Positions 20,256 to 30,493 of a stretch of 64,000 bases of DNA are shown piece by piece (the first letter of the stretch is position 1; each line of letters opens with the position of its first letter). The stretch comes from Psychrobacter namhaensis (GTDB taxonomy: Bacteria > Pseudomonadota > Gammaproteobacteria > Pseudomonadales > Moraxellaceae), in the NCBI RefSeq assembly GCF_016107545.1, contig NZ_JABASS010000002.1, positions 370,394 to 434,393 on the forward strand, written 5' to 3'. Made by a program: the position numbers and the translations under genes. The notes below the pieces were generated by a model, which worked only from the letters and a program-made list of their open reading frames with translations, was not told the origin of the DNA and ran no database searches.

Positions 20256-21316
20256 TAACGGTACACCACGGCATCCGCCTGATCATTAGTGCTGCGTTTG
20301 ACCATTTCGCCCAGCTGCCACGCCTTTTCACCAGCGTCATTTAACGTATTGATGGCCGCTTCTGCTTTGTCTTTAGGAACGACGATAACAAAACCGACAC
20401 CACAGTTAAAGGTGCGGTACATCTCGTTTTGGGCGATATTGCCTTGCGTTTGCAACCACGTGAACAGCTCTGAGAACTGCCAGCTATTGGTGTCGATACT
20501 GGCGGCTAAGTTTTCTGGCAACACACGAGGGAGATTATCGGTCAAGCCACCACCAGTAATGTGTGACATGGCATGTAAGGCTGAGCTACCAAGGGTATCT
20601 TGTAAGGCTTTAATGGCTTTGACATAGATGCGAGTCGGCGCCATCAAGGCGTCTTGAATAGGTTGTCCGTCGAGCTGCTCATCACTGTTAGTGACATCAA
20701 CACCACTGACTTCAATGACTTTTCGAACCAGTGAATAACCGTTAGAGTGTGCGCCACTTGAGGCAAGGGCGATCAGCACATCGCCTTCTGCGACATTTTC
20801 ACCCGTGATAACCTCACTTTCTTCTACCACGCCCACGCAGAATCCAGCCAAATCGTAATCATCATCTTGATACATGCCTGGCATCTCGGCCGTTTCGCCG
20901 CCGATAAGCGCGCAGTTTGACAGCTTACAACCTTCGCCAATACCGGTGACGACAGTCGCTGCCGTATCGATATCGAGTTTGCCTGTCGCATAATAATCTA
21001 AAAAGAACAATGGCTCTGCACCGCAAACCAATAGGTCATTGACACACATGGCGACCAAATCAATACCGATAGTGTCATGTCGATTCAGTTGTAAGGCTAG
21101 CTTGAGCTTAGTACCCACACCATCAGTACCTGAAACCAATAAAGGTGAGGTGTAACCTGTCGGAATACGACAAAGCGCCCCAAAGCCGCCAAGTCCGCCC
21201 ACAACCTCAGGACGAGAGGTGGCTTTTGCCACTGATTTAATACGTTGAACCAACGCATCGCCAGCATCAATATCAACGCCAGCATCTTTGTAGCTTAAAG
21301 AAGGCTTATTACTCAT
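20255..21316 (-). CDS. purM: Phosphoribosylformylglycinamidine cyclo-ligase
   Basis: PurM closes the imidazole ring, turning FGAM and ATP into aminoimidazole ribonucleotide. Visible are [17 protein letters not shown], the ATP/substrate segments [50 protein letters not shown] and the C-terminal [14 protein letters not shown] choose the ATG at 21316 over the one at 21322: it gives [15 protein letters not shown], which aligns with the E. coli start, and GTGAG stands six bases before it. The length is then 353 residues. It is the first gene of the purMN operon with a promoter at 21400-21429. Confidence 0.96.
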   Translation of the reverse strand: MSNKPSLSYKDAGVDIDAGDALVQRIKSVAKATSRPEVVGGLGGFGALCRIPTGYTSPLLVSGTDGVGTKLKLALQLNRHDTIGIDLVAMCVNDLLVCGAEPLFFLDYYATGKLDIDTAATVVTGIGEGCKLSNCALIGGETAEMPGMYQDDDYDLAGFCVGVVEESEVITGENVAEGDVLIALASSGAHSNGYSLVRKVIEVSGVDVTNSDEQLDGQPIQDALMAPTRIYVKAIKALQDTLGSSALHAMSHITGGGLTDNLPRVLPENLAASIDTNSWQFSELFTWLQTQGNIAQNEMYRTFNCGVGFVIVVPKDKAEAAINTLNDAGEKAWQLGEMVKRSTNDQADAVVYR

Positions 21317-21399
21317 GGTCATCTCACAAATTTGTAGGGAATGAAGGTCAGTCAGTAGAAAAGCGAGTCGGTCGTGTTAATTCTGCAGATAGTGCGCGC

Positions 21400-21429
21400 A
21401 TTATACCCAAAAATGGCACCCACTCGCAA
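21400..21429 (-). promoter_or_regulatory. Probable purMN promoter
   Basis: On the minus strand TTGCGA (21429-21424) and a perfect TATAAT (21405-21400) are 18 bases apart, about 85 bases upstream of the purM start. Confidence 0.55.
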
Positions 21430-21669
21430 AACAACTTGCCGATATTTGGCTGATATTTGAGGAAGATTTGCGGTAAGTACTCAATAAAAAGTTAAGCAAC
21501 AAAAAAATGACTGATTTTTTGTTGGACTCTGCGATAATGAAACAATAAATTTACGGTCAATAACGGTTCGTTGTCGGACAGTTGTCGCTGTATAGACATT
21601 GCTCAAGCAGACACCCAGACCGTACTCACACTCCTGTTTTAACTCAGCCTAATCATAGGATTTCTTATT
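21430..21669. other. Divergent gap purM / perM, remainder
   Basis: This is the rest of the divergent purM / perM gap, upstream of the probable purMN promoter. It is non-coding. The perM-type promoter is expected here. A GATAAT near 21532 lacks a convincing partner. I do not see a PurR-type box. Confidence 0.35.
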
Positions 21670-22773
21670 ATGATAAACCAACCAATAGATCCCTTTTTTC
21701 GGCGTTTATTTATTGTCGTTGGTTTGGCGGTGGCGGTTTTTTTACTGTATTTGATGATGCCAGTCATTGTACCGTTTGTTTTTGCATTCGTACTCGCTTA
21801 TTTGTTCAATCCGCTGGTTAAGCGCTTATCGAGGTACCTTAAGCGCTGGGTGGCGATTATCATTGTTTACTCTACCATCACTTTGGGCATGGCGTTGCTC
21901 TTATGGTGGTTGATACCAACATTGTGGCATCAGTTGCAAGCAGCGTGGGAGTACTTGCCAAAAGTGTTAAATTGGTACAATCAAGTAATACGTGAGTGGG
22001 TCGTTAATAACAGTCGCATTAATCTACCAGTACTAGAGGCCAAAGGGTTTTCTGATACCTTGGTAGATTACATGCAAACGAATTACAAGTTCGCAGATGC
22101 CAGTACCATGATGAGCCAAATCATTGCCTCGAGTATGAACTTTATCAACAATGCCGGACTCATTGTGTTGGTACCAATTCTGACTTTTTATTTTTTATTC
22201 AATTGGGATCAGCGTTTGCAAACATGGAAGATGTCGATTCCTGCGCCTTACTGTAAACAAGTTGTCAATATTGCCCAAGAGTGTGATCGTGCGCTGATGG
22301 CTTTTATTAAAGGTCAGTTGTTGGTGATGGTATTATTAGGGGCCATTTATGCGATACAGCTTCAGCTTATCGGGCTTGAGCTTGGGCTTATCATTGGTAT
22401 GGCTGCAGGTATCGCCAGCTTTGTGCCTTATTTAGGCTTTGGTATTGGCTTTGTCGCTGCAATCATCGCTTGTCTATTTCAGTTTGGGTTAGATTGGACG
22501 TATTTGTCACTGATCGTTGGGGCGTTTTTGGTGGGACAAGCAGCGGAAGGCTATGTTCTACAGCCACTGCTGTTGGGCGATAAAATTGGCCTATCACCGC
22601 TGTGGGTTATCTTTGCGGTGTTAGCAGGCGCAAGTTTGTTAGGTTTTGTTGGTATGCTGATTGCGCTGCCTGTCTCTGCTGTGCTTAACGTATTGTTCCG
22701 TCACTTGTACGCTTATTATCGCTCAACTGATTTTTATAAAGGCCGTAAACAACTGGTTTTATTTGAAAAGTAA
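21670..22773 (+). CDS. AI-2E family (PerM-like) membrane protein
   Basis: This is a 367-residue inner-membrane protein of the AI-2E transporter/PerM family, with about seven or eight hydrophobic segments. The N-terminal pair of helices (residues about 12-50, including VIVPFVFAFVLAYLFNPLV) and the conserved C-terminal block (GMAAGIASFVPYLGFGIGF, then GQAAEGYVLQPLLLGDKIGL) are diagnostic. The latter includes the family E-x-x-x-L-x-P motif. Family members export small molecules or act as sodium/proton antiporters, and the substrate here is unknown. Gene order perM-hda opposite purM is conserved in gammaproteobacteria. Confidence 0.9.
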   Translation: MINQPIDPFFRRLFIVVGLAVAVFLLYLMMPVIVPFVFAFVLAYLFNPLVKRLSRYLKRWVAIIIVYSTITLGMALLLWWLIPTLWHQLQAAWEYLPKVLNWYNQVIREWVVNNSRINLPVLEAKGFSDTLVDYMQTNYKFADASTMMSQIIASSMNFINNAGLIVLVPILTFYFLFNWDQRLQTWKMSIPAPYCKQVVNIAQECDRALMAFIKGQLLVMVLLGAIYAIQLQLIGLELGLIIGMAAGIASFVPYLGFGIGFVAAIIACLFQFGLDWTYLSLIVGAFLVGQAAEGYVLQPLLLGDKIGLSPLWVIFAVLAGASLLGFVGMLIALPVSAVLNVLFRHLYAYYRSTDFYKGRKQLVLFEK

Positions 22774-23105
22774 TAAGCGATTTGTTTTGAAATCAATAGC
22801 GTAGTGAGAAAACCACAGATAAGTGTCAGTCAGCCCCATAGGGTTTAATAAAGCTTAGTCAGTAAAAGACTTGTCAGTCATTTTGCAAATATGTTATATA
22901 TAGGCGCAGTGTTAATAGCATGAGTTGTTATTGAGTGAGCTCTTTACAAGCCTTGTTTTGATAAAGCAATTTTCTGATTTATGCAGGGTGGCAGGTCGCA
23001 TGTGAACGCCGTAAGTTTGCACCCAGTAGTGTCAGAGTGGTACCACGAAAGCTATTAATAATTTATCCTTTTTATATTGCATTACGCAACACGAGTTGAT
23101 GATTC
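22774..23105. other. Gap perM / hda with promoter
   Basis: A 332-base non-coding stretch. It holds the probable hda promoter (22871-22900, listed separately) and a perfect 10-base palindrome GTGGTACCAC at 23037-23046 in the leader. Confidence 0.45.
22871..22900 (+). promoter_or_regulatory. Probable hda promoter
   Basis: TTGTCA and TATATA are separated by 18 bases, with an extended -10 TG one base upstream. The leader to the hda start would be about 200 bases. Confidence 0.5.
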
Positions 23106-23909
23106 ATGGCAGAAGCACAGCTAAGTCTCAATCTGGACATAAAGCATGATGCAAGTTTAAGCGACTTTGCCGGTCCTGGTTGGATGTCGATTATTGATGC
23201 AGTTCGGCAGCTACATGTCGGTCTGATTGGTCAGTTGTATCTGTTTGGCAGTCCTGCTACTGGTAAGTCACACTTACTATCCGCTATTTGTGAGTCCTTT
23301 ATTGAGATGGACAAGTCGGCAATTTGCTTGTCCCTTAATGAGCTGATTCATACCGATGTTCACGTACTTTCCTCTTTAGAGAACTTTGATCTGATAGCGA
23401 TTGATGATTTAGAAGTGCTTGAGCAAAGTAGCCAGTGGCAAGAAGCTTTATTTCACCTTATCAATCGCAGTCGGGAAGGGCAGCGTCAGTTACTGTTTGC
23501 CGCCAATAAGCCTGCTGGTGAGTTACCCTTTCAGCTAAGAGACTTGCTGACCCGTCTGGCACAAGCTCCAACGTTTAAAGTACCGAATGGTCATGACTTA
23601 GCTGATCGACAGGCGCTACTGCAGTCTATTTTGCGCCGACGGGGTTGGCAGTTTGATGATCGCATTATTGATCATTTGCTCACGGAGGGGCCGCATCGTA
23701 TCGGGGCAATGATGGACGTGCTCAACTACATTCAGCCGATGTTCTCTAACCTTGGTCGCAGTAATATCTCTAAAGCCGTTATCAGTGATGCGTTACGTAC
23801 TATTGATGAGCAGACACTGGCGGCAGAGCTGGCTGATATTGCGCAAGAGACGCAGGGAGACAACGACACAGTGGATCAAGACCAGCACACGATGCCTCTC
23901 GATTTTTAG
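23106..23909 (+). CDS. hda: DnaA regulatory inactivator Hda
   Basis: Hda joins the beta sliding clamp to stimulate ATP hydrolysis by DnaA, preventing over-initiation of replication. The N-terminus carries the clamp-binding pentapeptide QLSLN (residues 5-9). A single DnaA-type AAA+ domain follows: Walker A GSPATGKSH, Walker B IAIDDLEVL, and the arginine-finger box DLLTRLAQAP. The lid has LLTEGPHRIGAMMDVLN. At 267 residues it is longer than E. coli Hda (about 233), mainly from a polar C-terminal tail of roughly 30 residues. No DNA-binding domain IV is present, which separates it from DnaA. Confidence 0.93.
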   Translation: MAEAQLSLNLDIKHDASLSDFAGPGWMSIIDAVRQLHVGLIGQLYLFGSPATGKSHLLSAICESFIEMDKSAICLSLNELIHTDVHVLSSLENFDLIAIDDLEVLEQSSQWQEALFHLINRSREGQRQLLFAANKPAGELPFQLRDLLTRLAQAPTFKVPNGHDLADRQALLQSILRRRGWQFDDRIIDHLLTEGPHRIGAMMDVLNYIQPMFSNLGRSNISKAVISDALRTIDEQTLAAELADIAQETQGDNDTVDQDQHTMPLDF

Positions 23910-23965
23910 CATTAAGAACACAAATTTTTCTATCCAAAACGCTTTTACTATTAATGGAATAAACT

Positions 23966-24670
23966 ATGAAATCAAACGCTTCTTTGCTAAAAAAAATGGC
24001 CATCAGCACGTTGCTTATGGGCGCCGCCTCTATTCCTATGCTGTCACAGGCAGCTGTCACCTTATTGGTTGATGACCATATAAAAGTAACCGCCATTAAT
24101 GGGCAAGAAGTCCAGCAAAGTGCGTTCCAACCACTGATGAAGGAGTTTACGCTTCAGCCTGGTCAACACGCTATTACTGCTAAATATGATCGTTTATATA
24201 ACTTGCGCCGTGACGAACATGACTATTTGCGCTCAGGTAATGTGAGTGTCACGGCAGACTTGGCTGACAATCAAACCTATCGTCTAACCCTGCTCAATCA
24301 GCCAGAAAAATATGAAGCGGCTAAAGAGTATGCTGAGCGTCCAACGCTGGCTGTGCAACAGGGCAACACGGTCATCGCAAGTCAGCAAGGTATGATAGGC
24401 AATCAAGGTGGATTACTGTCAGGACTGGGTAAGGCGTTAGGTGGCGTGTTTGGGGGCGCAGGTGACGCTGAACTACAAAATCAGCGTGCGATAGCAGCGC
24501 TAGGTCAACCAGCTGGCACGTCGCAAAGCAAGGTCAATACTAGTACAAGCGTTAGTCAGCAAACCACGACCGCCGCATCCTCGACCAGTACTCTGGACCA
24601 ATTTATGCAAATCTGGCTACAAGCCACACCTGCTGAGCGTGAGAAAATGCGCCAATGGATACAAAAATAA
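23966..24670 (+). CDS. Exported YccT-like (DUF2057) protein
   Basis: This is a 234-residue secreted protein. Residues 1-29 are a signal peptide ending SQA-A. The remainder matches the DUF2057/YccT layout: an early beta segment VTLLVDDHIKVTAINGQEV, the LQPGQHAITAKYDRLYN strand and a later AEXPTLAVQQG region. The C-terminal third is glycine- and serine/threonine-rich linker followed by a conserved-looking short helix (LDQFMQIWLQATPAEREKMRQW). The function of the family is unknown. It is transcribed from its own region 56 bases after hda and ends at a clear terminator. Confidence 0.85.
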   Translation: MKSNASLLKKMAISTLLMGAASIPMLSQAAVTLLVDDHIKVTAINGQEVQQSAFQPLMKEFTLQPGQHAITAKYDRLYNLRRDEHDYLRSGNVSVTADLADNQTYRLTLLNQPEKYEAAKEYAERPTLAVQQGNTVIASQQGMIGNQGGLLSGLGKALGGVFGGAGDAELQNQRAIAALGQPAGTSQSKVNTSTSVSQQTTTAASSTSTLDQFMQIWLQATPAEREKMRQWIQK

Positions 24671-24697
24671 ACCGTTATCTTTAATAACATCCAAAGC

Positions 24698-24727
24698 AAA
24701 AAAAGCACCTATTTAGGTGCTTTTTTC
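24698..24727 (+). terminator. Intrinsic terminator after the YccT-like gene
   Basis: A GCACCT/AGGTGC stem extended by A and T tracts (four-base loop) ends in six T, 28 bases after the stop codon. Confidence 0.87.
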
Positions 24728-24771
24728 TGGTTAAATGTCAGTATTCTTAAGAGATTTTATCACCGTTAGGA

Positions 24772-25257
24772 CTAACCTAAAAAGGCGTTATACATCCAAA
24801 CCAGCTTCTCTTGCTGTTGTACATACTCGTCAGCCAAATCGGCTGTCCCTTGATCTTCGGCTTTTTCTGCTAGTGCTGATACATCACGTTGTTCTTCGAT
24901 CAGTGCTTGCAAGCCTGTGACAACGCCGTTGACACACGTGCTGCCGTCTTTCACGTTTTTATCTTCTTGAATGCTAGTATGCTGAGCAAAGTCGCTATAA
25001 GCATGAAGCGGTGTACCACCTAGCGTTAAAATACGTTCTGCGATTTCGTCAATTTGTAGCTGTAGGTCGGTATAGAGCTCTTCAAACTTAGGATGGAGCG
25101 AAAAGAAATGCTCGCCTTTGACGTTCCAGTGGTAACCACGCACGTTGATATAGAACATGTGGTAGCTTGATAACAGACTATTAAGCTTAGCAATAACTTC
25201 GCTCATGTCGGCTTTTTCTAGACCAATTTGGTTAGTCGCATTATTAGTATTACTCAT
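24772..25257 (-). CDS. dps: Dps-family ferritin-like DNA-protection protein
   Basis: Dps forms a 12-subunit shell that oxidises and stores iron with hydrogen peroxide and protects DNA. The inter-subunit ferroxidase signature is complete: HMFYINVRGYHWNVKG, then FFSLHPKFEELY and LQIDEIAERI. It has 161 residues with a short polar N-terminus that is poor in lysine, so direct DNA binding through that tail is doubtful. AAGGAT lies before the ATG at 25257. Monocistronic. A peroxide-responsive site upstream is plausible but I could not identify one. Confidence 0.93.
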   Translation of the reverse strand: MSNTNNATNQIGLEKADMSEVIAKLNSLLSSYHMFYINVRGYHWNVKGEHFFSLHPKFEELYTDLQLQIDEIAERILTLGGTPLHAYSDFAQHTSIQEDKNVKDGSTCVNGVVTGLQALIEEQRDVSALAEKAEDQGTADLADEYVQQQEKLVWMYNAFLG

Positions 25258-25575
25258 AATATTATCCTTATAGTGTGAGTGTTGGTATAAAAAGTTTAAA
25301 GAAGGTTAGAAGTGTAGCAACTCGCGTGCATCATTGCTACGCTCATTCATATATTAACGCTTTTTAGCGCTAAAAAGTAACCGTATAAAGATCACCTTAG
25401 TCACCTGTGCTAAGCGTTTACCATCCAACCTTTCTTCTGATGCTTATTATCATAACAAAACACTGTCTATAAGTTAAATTAGATAAATACAACGATATGA
25501 TTGGTTGTGCAAATTGCAGAACATCACCCCTTTGCCGCCCTCTAGTGCGTGAGGGGCAAAGAGGTTTTGGATACT
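25258..25575. other. Gap between dps and the YcxB-like gene
   Basis: Non-coding, 318 bases. Near its end an imperfect hairpin (arms 25531-25543 and 25552-25562, CTTTGCC/GGCAAAG core) stands 13 bases after the YcxB-like stop codon. It lacks a T-run, so it is at best a weak terminator. Confidence 0.45.
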
Positions 25576-26235
25576 CTATGCAGGCGGCTGCAAGTTTTCA
25601 GGGTTTAAACCTTTAACTGGCACCACTTCCTGCAAATGCTGACGTACGGTGTCGATTGGGAACTTCTGTGCTTGCAAGCGTTTGGGCACGATTTGGCTGC
25701 CTTGCTGACCTTTCATCTCAAACATCATAAAGATGTAGTCGTCTGTCTCATCCCAGCTTTTGATGGACGTCCATGGGATCACCGCTTGCTGGGTCGCGCC
25801 TGCACGCATCTGCATGCCCCGCATTTGCGAGTTCTTCATAAGATCAGGCTGATTGCTTGGCATTGCCATGACTAAGCCATGCTTTTGTACGCCCAATTTC
25901 ATTTGACGCATTTCATCTGGCATTTCTTGATCGGCCACTTGTTTTTCAAACTCTCTTTTGACATACCACTTAAAACCAAGGGTGCGGGCCAGCAGATAGA
26001 TCACAACACCAACCAGCATCAACCAAAAAATAATGGTTGAATAGCCTGTGACAAAGACCAACCCTGCGATCGCTAAAAACACGACTACCGCCATAATGAT
26101 CCATTCTTTCATCTTGATGCTTTTTAGACCAAAAGATGGGCTGGCACTGGCAAATAGCTCATATTGTGCTTGATGAAATTCAGCCTCGGTTAGATTTAAG
26201 GCAACAGGTTGTAGGGTGTAGGGGTACAGGGCCAT
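25576..26235 (-). CDS. YcxB-like membrane protein
   Basis: This is a 219-residue protein with two adjacent membrane helices (about residues 45-85, WIIMAVVVFLAIAGLVFVTG and the next segment). It carries a C-terminal soluble domain of the YcxB type, in which IPWTSIKSWDETDDYIFMMFE and QIVPKRLQAQKF follow the family pattern of strand, aromatic pair and terminal IxPKR motif. Function is unknown. The N-terminal 40 residues (PVALNLTEAEFHQAQYELF) lie on the same side as the C-terminal domain. No neighbour on the same strand suggests a pathway. Confidence 0.75.
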   Translation of the reverse strand: MALYPYTLQPVALNLTEAEFHQAQYELFASASPSFGLKSIKMKEWIIMAVVVFLAIAGLVFVTGYSTIIFWLMLVGVVIYLLARTLGFKWYVKREFEKQVADQEMPDEMRQMKLGVQKHGLVMAMPSNQPDLMKNSQMRGMQMRAGATQQAVIPWTSIKSWDETDDYIFMMFEMKGQQGSQIVPKRLQAQKFPIDTVRQHLQEVVPVKGLNPENLQPPA

Positions 26236-26663
26236 AAAGGTTTCTCAAATACGTGTATTAAAAGCGTTGGGTTTAAATCGCCAAATTAAAGCAGCGACGC
26301 CACACTTGGCTAGAAGTGGAAGAATGGTATGCGCTTATCTTACCGAAAAGTACTCTTAAATGAAACATATAAGCAAGCTGGTTCACGGTTAGACGCTATA
26401 TTAGTGCTTCCAATATAGATGGTTGCGGCTTATTAGGTGAGTTAAGCGTCAAAGTATAGGGTTGCAGCCTCAGAGAAATGGATGAAAACCCAGTCAAAAA
26501 CGGCCAAAACATGGTCAAATCTGCTGGGTCTTGGTATTATAGCGGCTACAAGATATATTGGTGAAAACGGGACATCACAGCCCGTTACCAGCAAGCTAGC
26601 TGACTATTATATTAATAAGACTTTTTAACCTTTTACTCACTTTTAGCGTTACAGGCAACTACT
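26236..26663. other. Divergent gap YcxB-like gene / serS
   Basis: Non-coding, 428 bases. It holds the probable serS promoter (26512-26540). The rest shows no RNA or coding signal that I can support. Confidence 0.45.
26512..26540 (+). promoter_or_regulatory. Probable serS promoter
   Basis: TGGTCA and TATTAT are 17 bases apart, about 120 bases upstream of the serS start codon. Confidence 0.45.
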
Positions 26664-27950
26664 ATGATTGATCCGAAACTCTTACGCGGCGATTTAAGCG
26701 ATTTACAACAGCAGCTGGCCACTCGTGGTTATGCGCTGGATATGGCGTTCTGGCAGACGATTGAAAACGAGCGGAAATCACTACAAATCAAGACCGAGGA
26801 GTTGCAATCGCGCCGTAATGCTGGGGCTAAACAAGTGGGCGCCCTAAAAAAATCAGGCGAAGATGCCAGTGAGCTATTGGCTGAGATGCAACGTGTCAGC
26901 GGTGAGATTAAGACGGCCGAAGACGAGCTGCGGACCTTGCAAGAACGTATCACGCACGCGGCATTACAGATTCCAAATATCCCAGCGGCAGATGTGCCAG
27001 TTGGTAGCTCAGAAGACGATAACGTAGAAGTGCGCAAGTGGGGCACGCCGCGTACGTTTGATTTTGAGATTCAAGATCATACACATATCGGTGAGACGCT
27101 TGGTATGCTTGATTTTGAGGCAGCGACCAAGTTGACTGGTAGCCGTTTTAACGTGCTAAAAGGTCAATTGGCGCAGCTGCATCGCGCACTGATTCAGTTT
27201 ATGCTCAACACGCATACCATCAAGTACGGCTATACGGAAACGTATGTGCCTTATATCGTGAACAGCGATAGCCTAAAAGGCACCGGCCAGTTGCCTAAGT
27301 TTGAAGATGACTTGTTTAAATTAACCAATCACACCAATAATGATGAGATGGATTTTTATCTCATTCCGACAGCAGAAGTACCAATGACCAATTTGGTCCG
27401 CGGCGAGCGTTTGGATATCAAAGAACTTCCGCTAAAGTTCACCGCGCATACGCCATGTTTCCGTAGTGAAGCGGGCTCACACGGGCGTGATACGCGTGGT
27501 CTGATTCGTCAGCATCAGTTTGAAAAAGTTGAAATGGTGAATGTTGCTACCAGCGATCAGTCTGATGAGTTGCTAGAAGCCATGACCGGACAAGCTGAAT
27601 ATATTTTGCAGCAGTTGAACCTGCCGTATCGTACTGTACAACTATGTACTGGCGATATGGGTTTTGCCGCGCAAAAAACCTACGACATCGAAGTGTGGTT
27701 GCCGAGCCAAGATATGTACCGTGAAATCTCTAGCTGCTCAAACTGTGGTGACTTCCAAGCACGGCGTATGGGTACGCGTGTCAAAGATGGTAAGCAAACC
27801 AGTCTGGCACACACGTTAAATGGCTCAGGTTTAGCAGTCGGTCGTACGTTATTAGCCGTGATGGAAAACCATCAAAACGCCGATGGTAGTATTACCGTCC
27901 CAGAAGTGTTGCGTCCGTTTATGGGCGGTGTTGAGCGCATTTCAGCCTAA
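26664..27950 (+). CDS. serS: Seryl-tRNA synthetase
   Basis: SerRS charges tRNA-Ser with serine. The N-terminal antiparallel coiled coil that reaches the tRNA long arm covers residues about 1-110. The class II catalytic domain follows, with motif 2 [20 protein letters not shown] and motif 3 [19 protein letters not shown] marks the serine-binding loop. Length 428 is typical. The start begins [10 protein letters not shown] as in other bacteria. A tRNA-Ser gene with its long variable arm is present in the window at 40881. Confidence 0.97.
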   Translation: MIDPKLLRGDLSDLQQQLATRGYALDMAFWQTIENERKSLQIKTEELQSRRNAGAKQVGALKKSGEDASELLAEMQRVSGEIKTAEDELRTLQERITHAALQIPNIPAADVPVGSSEDDNVEVRKWGTPRTFDFEIQDHTHIGETLGMLDFEAATKLTGSRFNVLKGQLAQLHRALIQFMLNTHTIKYGYTETYVPYIVNSDSLKGTGQLPKFEDDLFKLTNHTNNDEMDFYLIPTAEVPMTNLVRGERLDIKELPLKFTAHTPCFRSEAGSHGRDTRGLIRQHQFEKVEMVNVATSDQSDELLEAMTGQAEYILQQLNLPYRTVQLCTGDMGFAAQKTYDIEVWLPSQDMYREISSCSNCGDFQARRMGTRVKDGKQTSLAHTLNGSGLAVGRTLLAVMENHQNADGSITVPEVLRPFMGGVERISA

Positions 27951-27972
27951 TAAGTTTTCTAATGATGTACCC

Positions 27973-27996
27973 TGCGTGTCACTTAGGTGACTCGCA
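27973..27996 (+). terminator. Hairpin after serS, possible terminator
   Basis: TGCG-T-GTCAC, a four-base loop, GTGAC-T-CGCA: a symmetric stem with one T:T mismatch, 23 bases after serS. Only a short T tract follows, so termination is uncertain. Confidence 0.4.
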
Positions 27997-28100
27997 GTTT
28001 GTGGTTTGATACTTGCCACTTATCATTCATTGCTCGTTGTTCAACAAAACTGATATAGGTGATTGCTAAATACAAACGGTCTTGTCATCGCATTTTTGGC

Positions 28101-28129
28101 TTGACGCATAGCAAATATGTTAATATTGC
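28101..28129 (+). promoter_or_regulatory. Probable tkt promoter
   Basis: TTGACG is followed after 17 bases by TATTGC, about 115 bases upstream of the transketolase start codon. Confidence 0.4.
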
Positions 28130-28243
28130 ACCTTGATTTTACAGCCTATCTATCAAAGGTGCGGATTGCGCTTTTGATGGATGATCTTCTGAGTAAACTC
28201 TCCTCTTATCTTTATACGACTCATTCGAATATTAGGACACTCT

Positions 28244-30241
28244 ATGCCAGCTCCAATTAGCGAACGTAAACTAGCCAATGCCATCCGTGTACTGTCGTTT
28301 GACGCGGTTCAAAAAGCCAACTCTGGACATCCGGGTGCGCCAATGGGTATGGCTGATATTGCCGAAGTTTTGTGGCGCAAATTTTTGAAGCACAATCCAG
28401 CTGATCCGAAGTGGCACAACCGCGACCGCTTTGTATTGTCAAATGGTCATGGCTCGATGCTTATTTATTCATTACTGCATTTATCAGGCTATGATGTCAG
28501 CGTTGATGATCTAAAAGGCTTTCGCCAACTGCATTCAAAAACCCCAGGCCATCCTGAGCTTGGCTATACACCAGGCGTTGAAACCACCACAGGGCCACTA
28601 GGACAGGGTATTGCCAATGCCGTTGGTTTTGCTATCGCAGAAAAAACCCTAGCCGCACAGTTCAACCGTGACGGTCATAACGTCGTTGATCATCATACCT
28701 ATGCGTTCTTGGGTGATGGTTGCTTGATGGAAGGTATCAGCCATGAAGTCTGCTCGCTAGCAGGCACGCTAGGCCTTGGCAAGCTGGTATTCTTCTATGA
28801 TGATAACGGTATCTCAATCGATGGTAATGTCGAAGGCTGGTTCACTGATGATACCGAAGCGCGCTTTGAGTCATACGGCTGGCAAGTCATCAAAGTCGAT
28901 GGTCATGATACTGATGCAATCACGCAAGCAACTGAGCAAGCGATTGCAGAGACTACTAAGCCAAGCTTGATTATTTGCAAAACCACCATCGGTGCTGGTA
29001 GCCCGAACAAGCAAGGTCTAGCGGCCAGTCATGGTGCACCACTTGGTGATGACGAAATCGCTTTGACGCGTGATGCACTGTCTTGGAAACATGCACCGTT
29101 TGAATTAGATGATGAAATCTATGAAGCGTGGGATGCTAAAGCCAAAGGCGACGTTCAACAAAAGAACTGGGATGCGGACTTTGAAGCGTATAAAAAAGCC
29201 TATCCAGAGCTTGCAGCAGAACTATCGCGCCGTCTAAATGGCGAGTTGCCTGCTGACTTTGCTAGCCAAGCACAGGCCTATATTCAGCAAACTCAAGAAG
29301 CGGGCGGTGATGTCGCTAGTCGTAAAGCGAGCCAAAATGCAATCAACAGCTTGCAGCCATTATTGCCAGAATTGCTAGGCGGTTCAGCGGATCTAGCTGG
29401 CTCGAACCTTACGCTATTCAAAGGCGCGAAAGGCATCGAAAAAGACGCTGACGGCAACTATATCTATTACGGCGTACGTGAGTTCGGTATGACCGCGATT
29501 GCCAATGGTATTGCATTGCATGGCGGCTTTATCCCTTACGTAGCAACATTCCTGATGTTTATGGAATACGCACGTAACGCAGTACGCATGGGTGCACTAA
29601 TGAAGCAGCGCATCATCCATGTCTACACGCATGACTCTATCGGTCTGGGTGAAGATGGCCCAACGCATCAGCCAGTTGAGCAATTGACGAGCCTACGTAC
29701 CACGCCAAATCTGCGTACATGGCGCCCATGTGATGCGACTGAGTCTGCAAGCGCTTGGGTAGAAGCAATCAAGTCAGAAAACAACCCATCAGCATTGATC
29801 TTTAGCCGTCAAAGCTTGCCACATCAAGCGCGCGATAGTGAGCAAGTAGCGAACATCACCAAAGGTGGTTATGTACTGGCAAAAGAGCAGGGCGAGCTAC
29901 AAGCCATCATCATCGCCACTGGTTCAGAAGTTGGTCTTGCGATGGAAGCGTACGAAACATTGAGCGCAAATGGCGTTGGCGTCCGTGTGGTGTCTATGCC
30001 ATGTGCAGAGATCTTCGTCGAGCAAGAGGCTAGCTATCGCGCGTCCGTATTGCCTGCCAACATCCGTGCTCGTGTCGCAGTAGAAGCCGCGCATGTGGAT
30101 TACTGGTATAAGTTTGTTGGTCTAGATGGCAAAGTCATCGGTATGACCACTTATGGCGAGTCTGCCCCTGCCAGCGATTTGTATAAAGAGTTTGGTATTA
30201 CGACTGATGCTGTAGTCGAAGCGGTAAATAGTTTGGTGTAA
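28244..30241 (+). CDS. tkt: Transketolase
   Basis: This thiamine-diphosphate enzyme transfers two-carbon units in the non-oxidative pentose phosphate pathway. It has 665 residues, as in E. coli TktA. Visible are the N-terminal [15 protein letters not shown] with substrate and cofactor histidines, [14 protein letters not shown], the ThDP motif [12 protein letters not shown] ending with the Asn in DDNGISIDG, and the second-domain segments [17 protein letters not shown] (active Glu) and [23 protein letters not shown] precedes the ATG. It is a single gene closed by a terminator. Confidence 0.97.
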   Translation: MPAPISERKLANAIRVLSFDAVQKANSGHPGAPMGMADIAEVLWRKFLKHNPADPKWHNRDRFVLSNGHGSMLIYSLLHLSGYDVSVDDLKGFRQLHSKTPGHPELGYTPGVETTTGPLGQGIANAVGFAIAEKTLAAQFNRDGHNVVDHHTYAFLGDGCLMEGISHEVCSLAGTLGLGKLVFFYDDNGISIDGNVEGWFTDDTEARFESYGWQVIKVDGHDTDAITQATEQAIAETTKPSLIICKTTIGAGSPNKQGLAASHGAPLGDDEIALTRDALSWKHAPFELDDEIYEAWDAKAKGDVQQKNWDADFEAYKKAYPELAAELSRRLNGELPADFASQAQAYIQQTQEAGGDVASRKASQNAINSLQPLLPELLGGSADLAGSNLTLFKGAKGIEKDADGNYIYYGVREFGMTAIANGIALHGGFIPYVATFLMFMEYARNAVRMGALMKQRIIHVYTHDSIGLGEDGPTHQPVEQLTSLRTTPNLRTWRPCDATESASAWVEAIKSENNPSALIFSRQSLPHQARDSEQVANITKGGYVLAKEQGELQAIIIATGSEVGLAMEAYETLSANGVGVRVVSMPCAEIFVEQEASYRASVLPANIRARVAVEAAHVDYWYKFVGLDGKVIGMTTYGESAPASDLYKEFGITTDAVVEAVNSLV

Positions 30242-30268
30242 TTAAGCCTTAACTATTTTTTAAATGAG

Positions 30269-30304
30269 AAAGAGCTGCTAGAGAAATCTAGTGGCTCTTT
30301 TTTT
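30269..30304 (+). terminator. Intrinsic terminator after tkt
   Basis: A long stem AAAGAGC-TG-CTAGA with its near-complement closes on a GAAA loop and ends in a seven-T run, about 28 bases beyond tkt. Confidence 0.85.
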
Positions 30305-30493
30305 ATGGTTAGGTTTTTAATTTTGGAGCTATTTTTTACTCGTGCACTGCTCACTTTCTATAGTAACGAATATACTATTTTTGATAAGAAGTTATCTATG
30401 TGATAGTTGCTGTGCTTCAGTATTAATATGATTATAATTAACTATTATGTGCCATTTAATAAGGCAGCAAACAAACTAATTTTGTAGGTAATA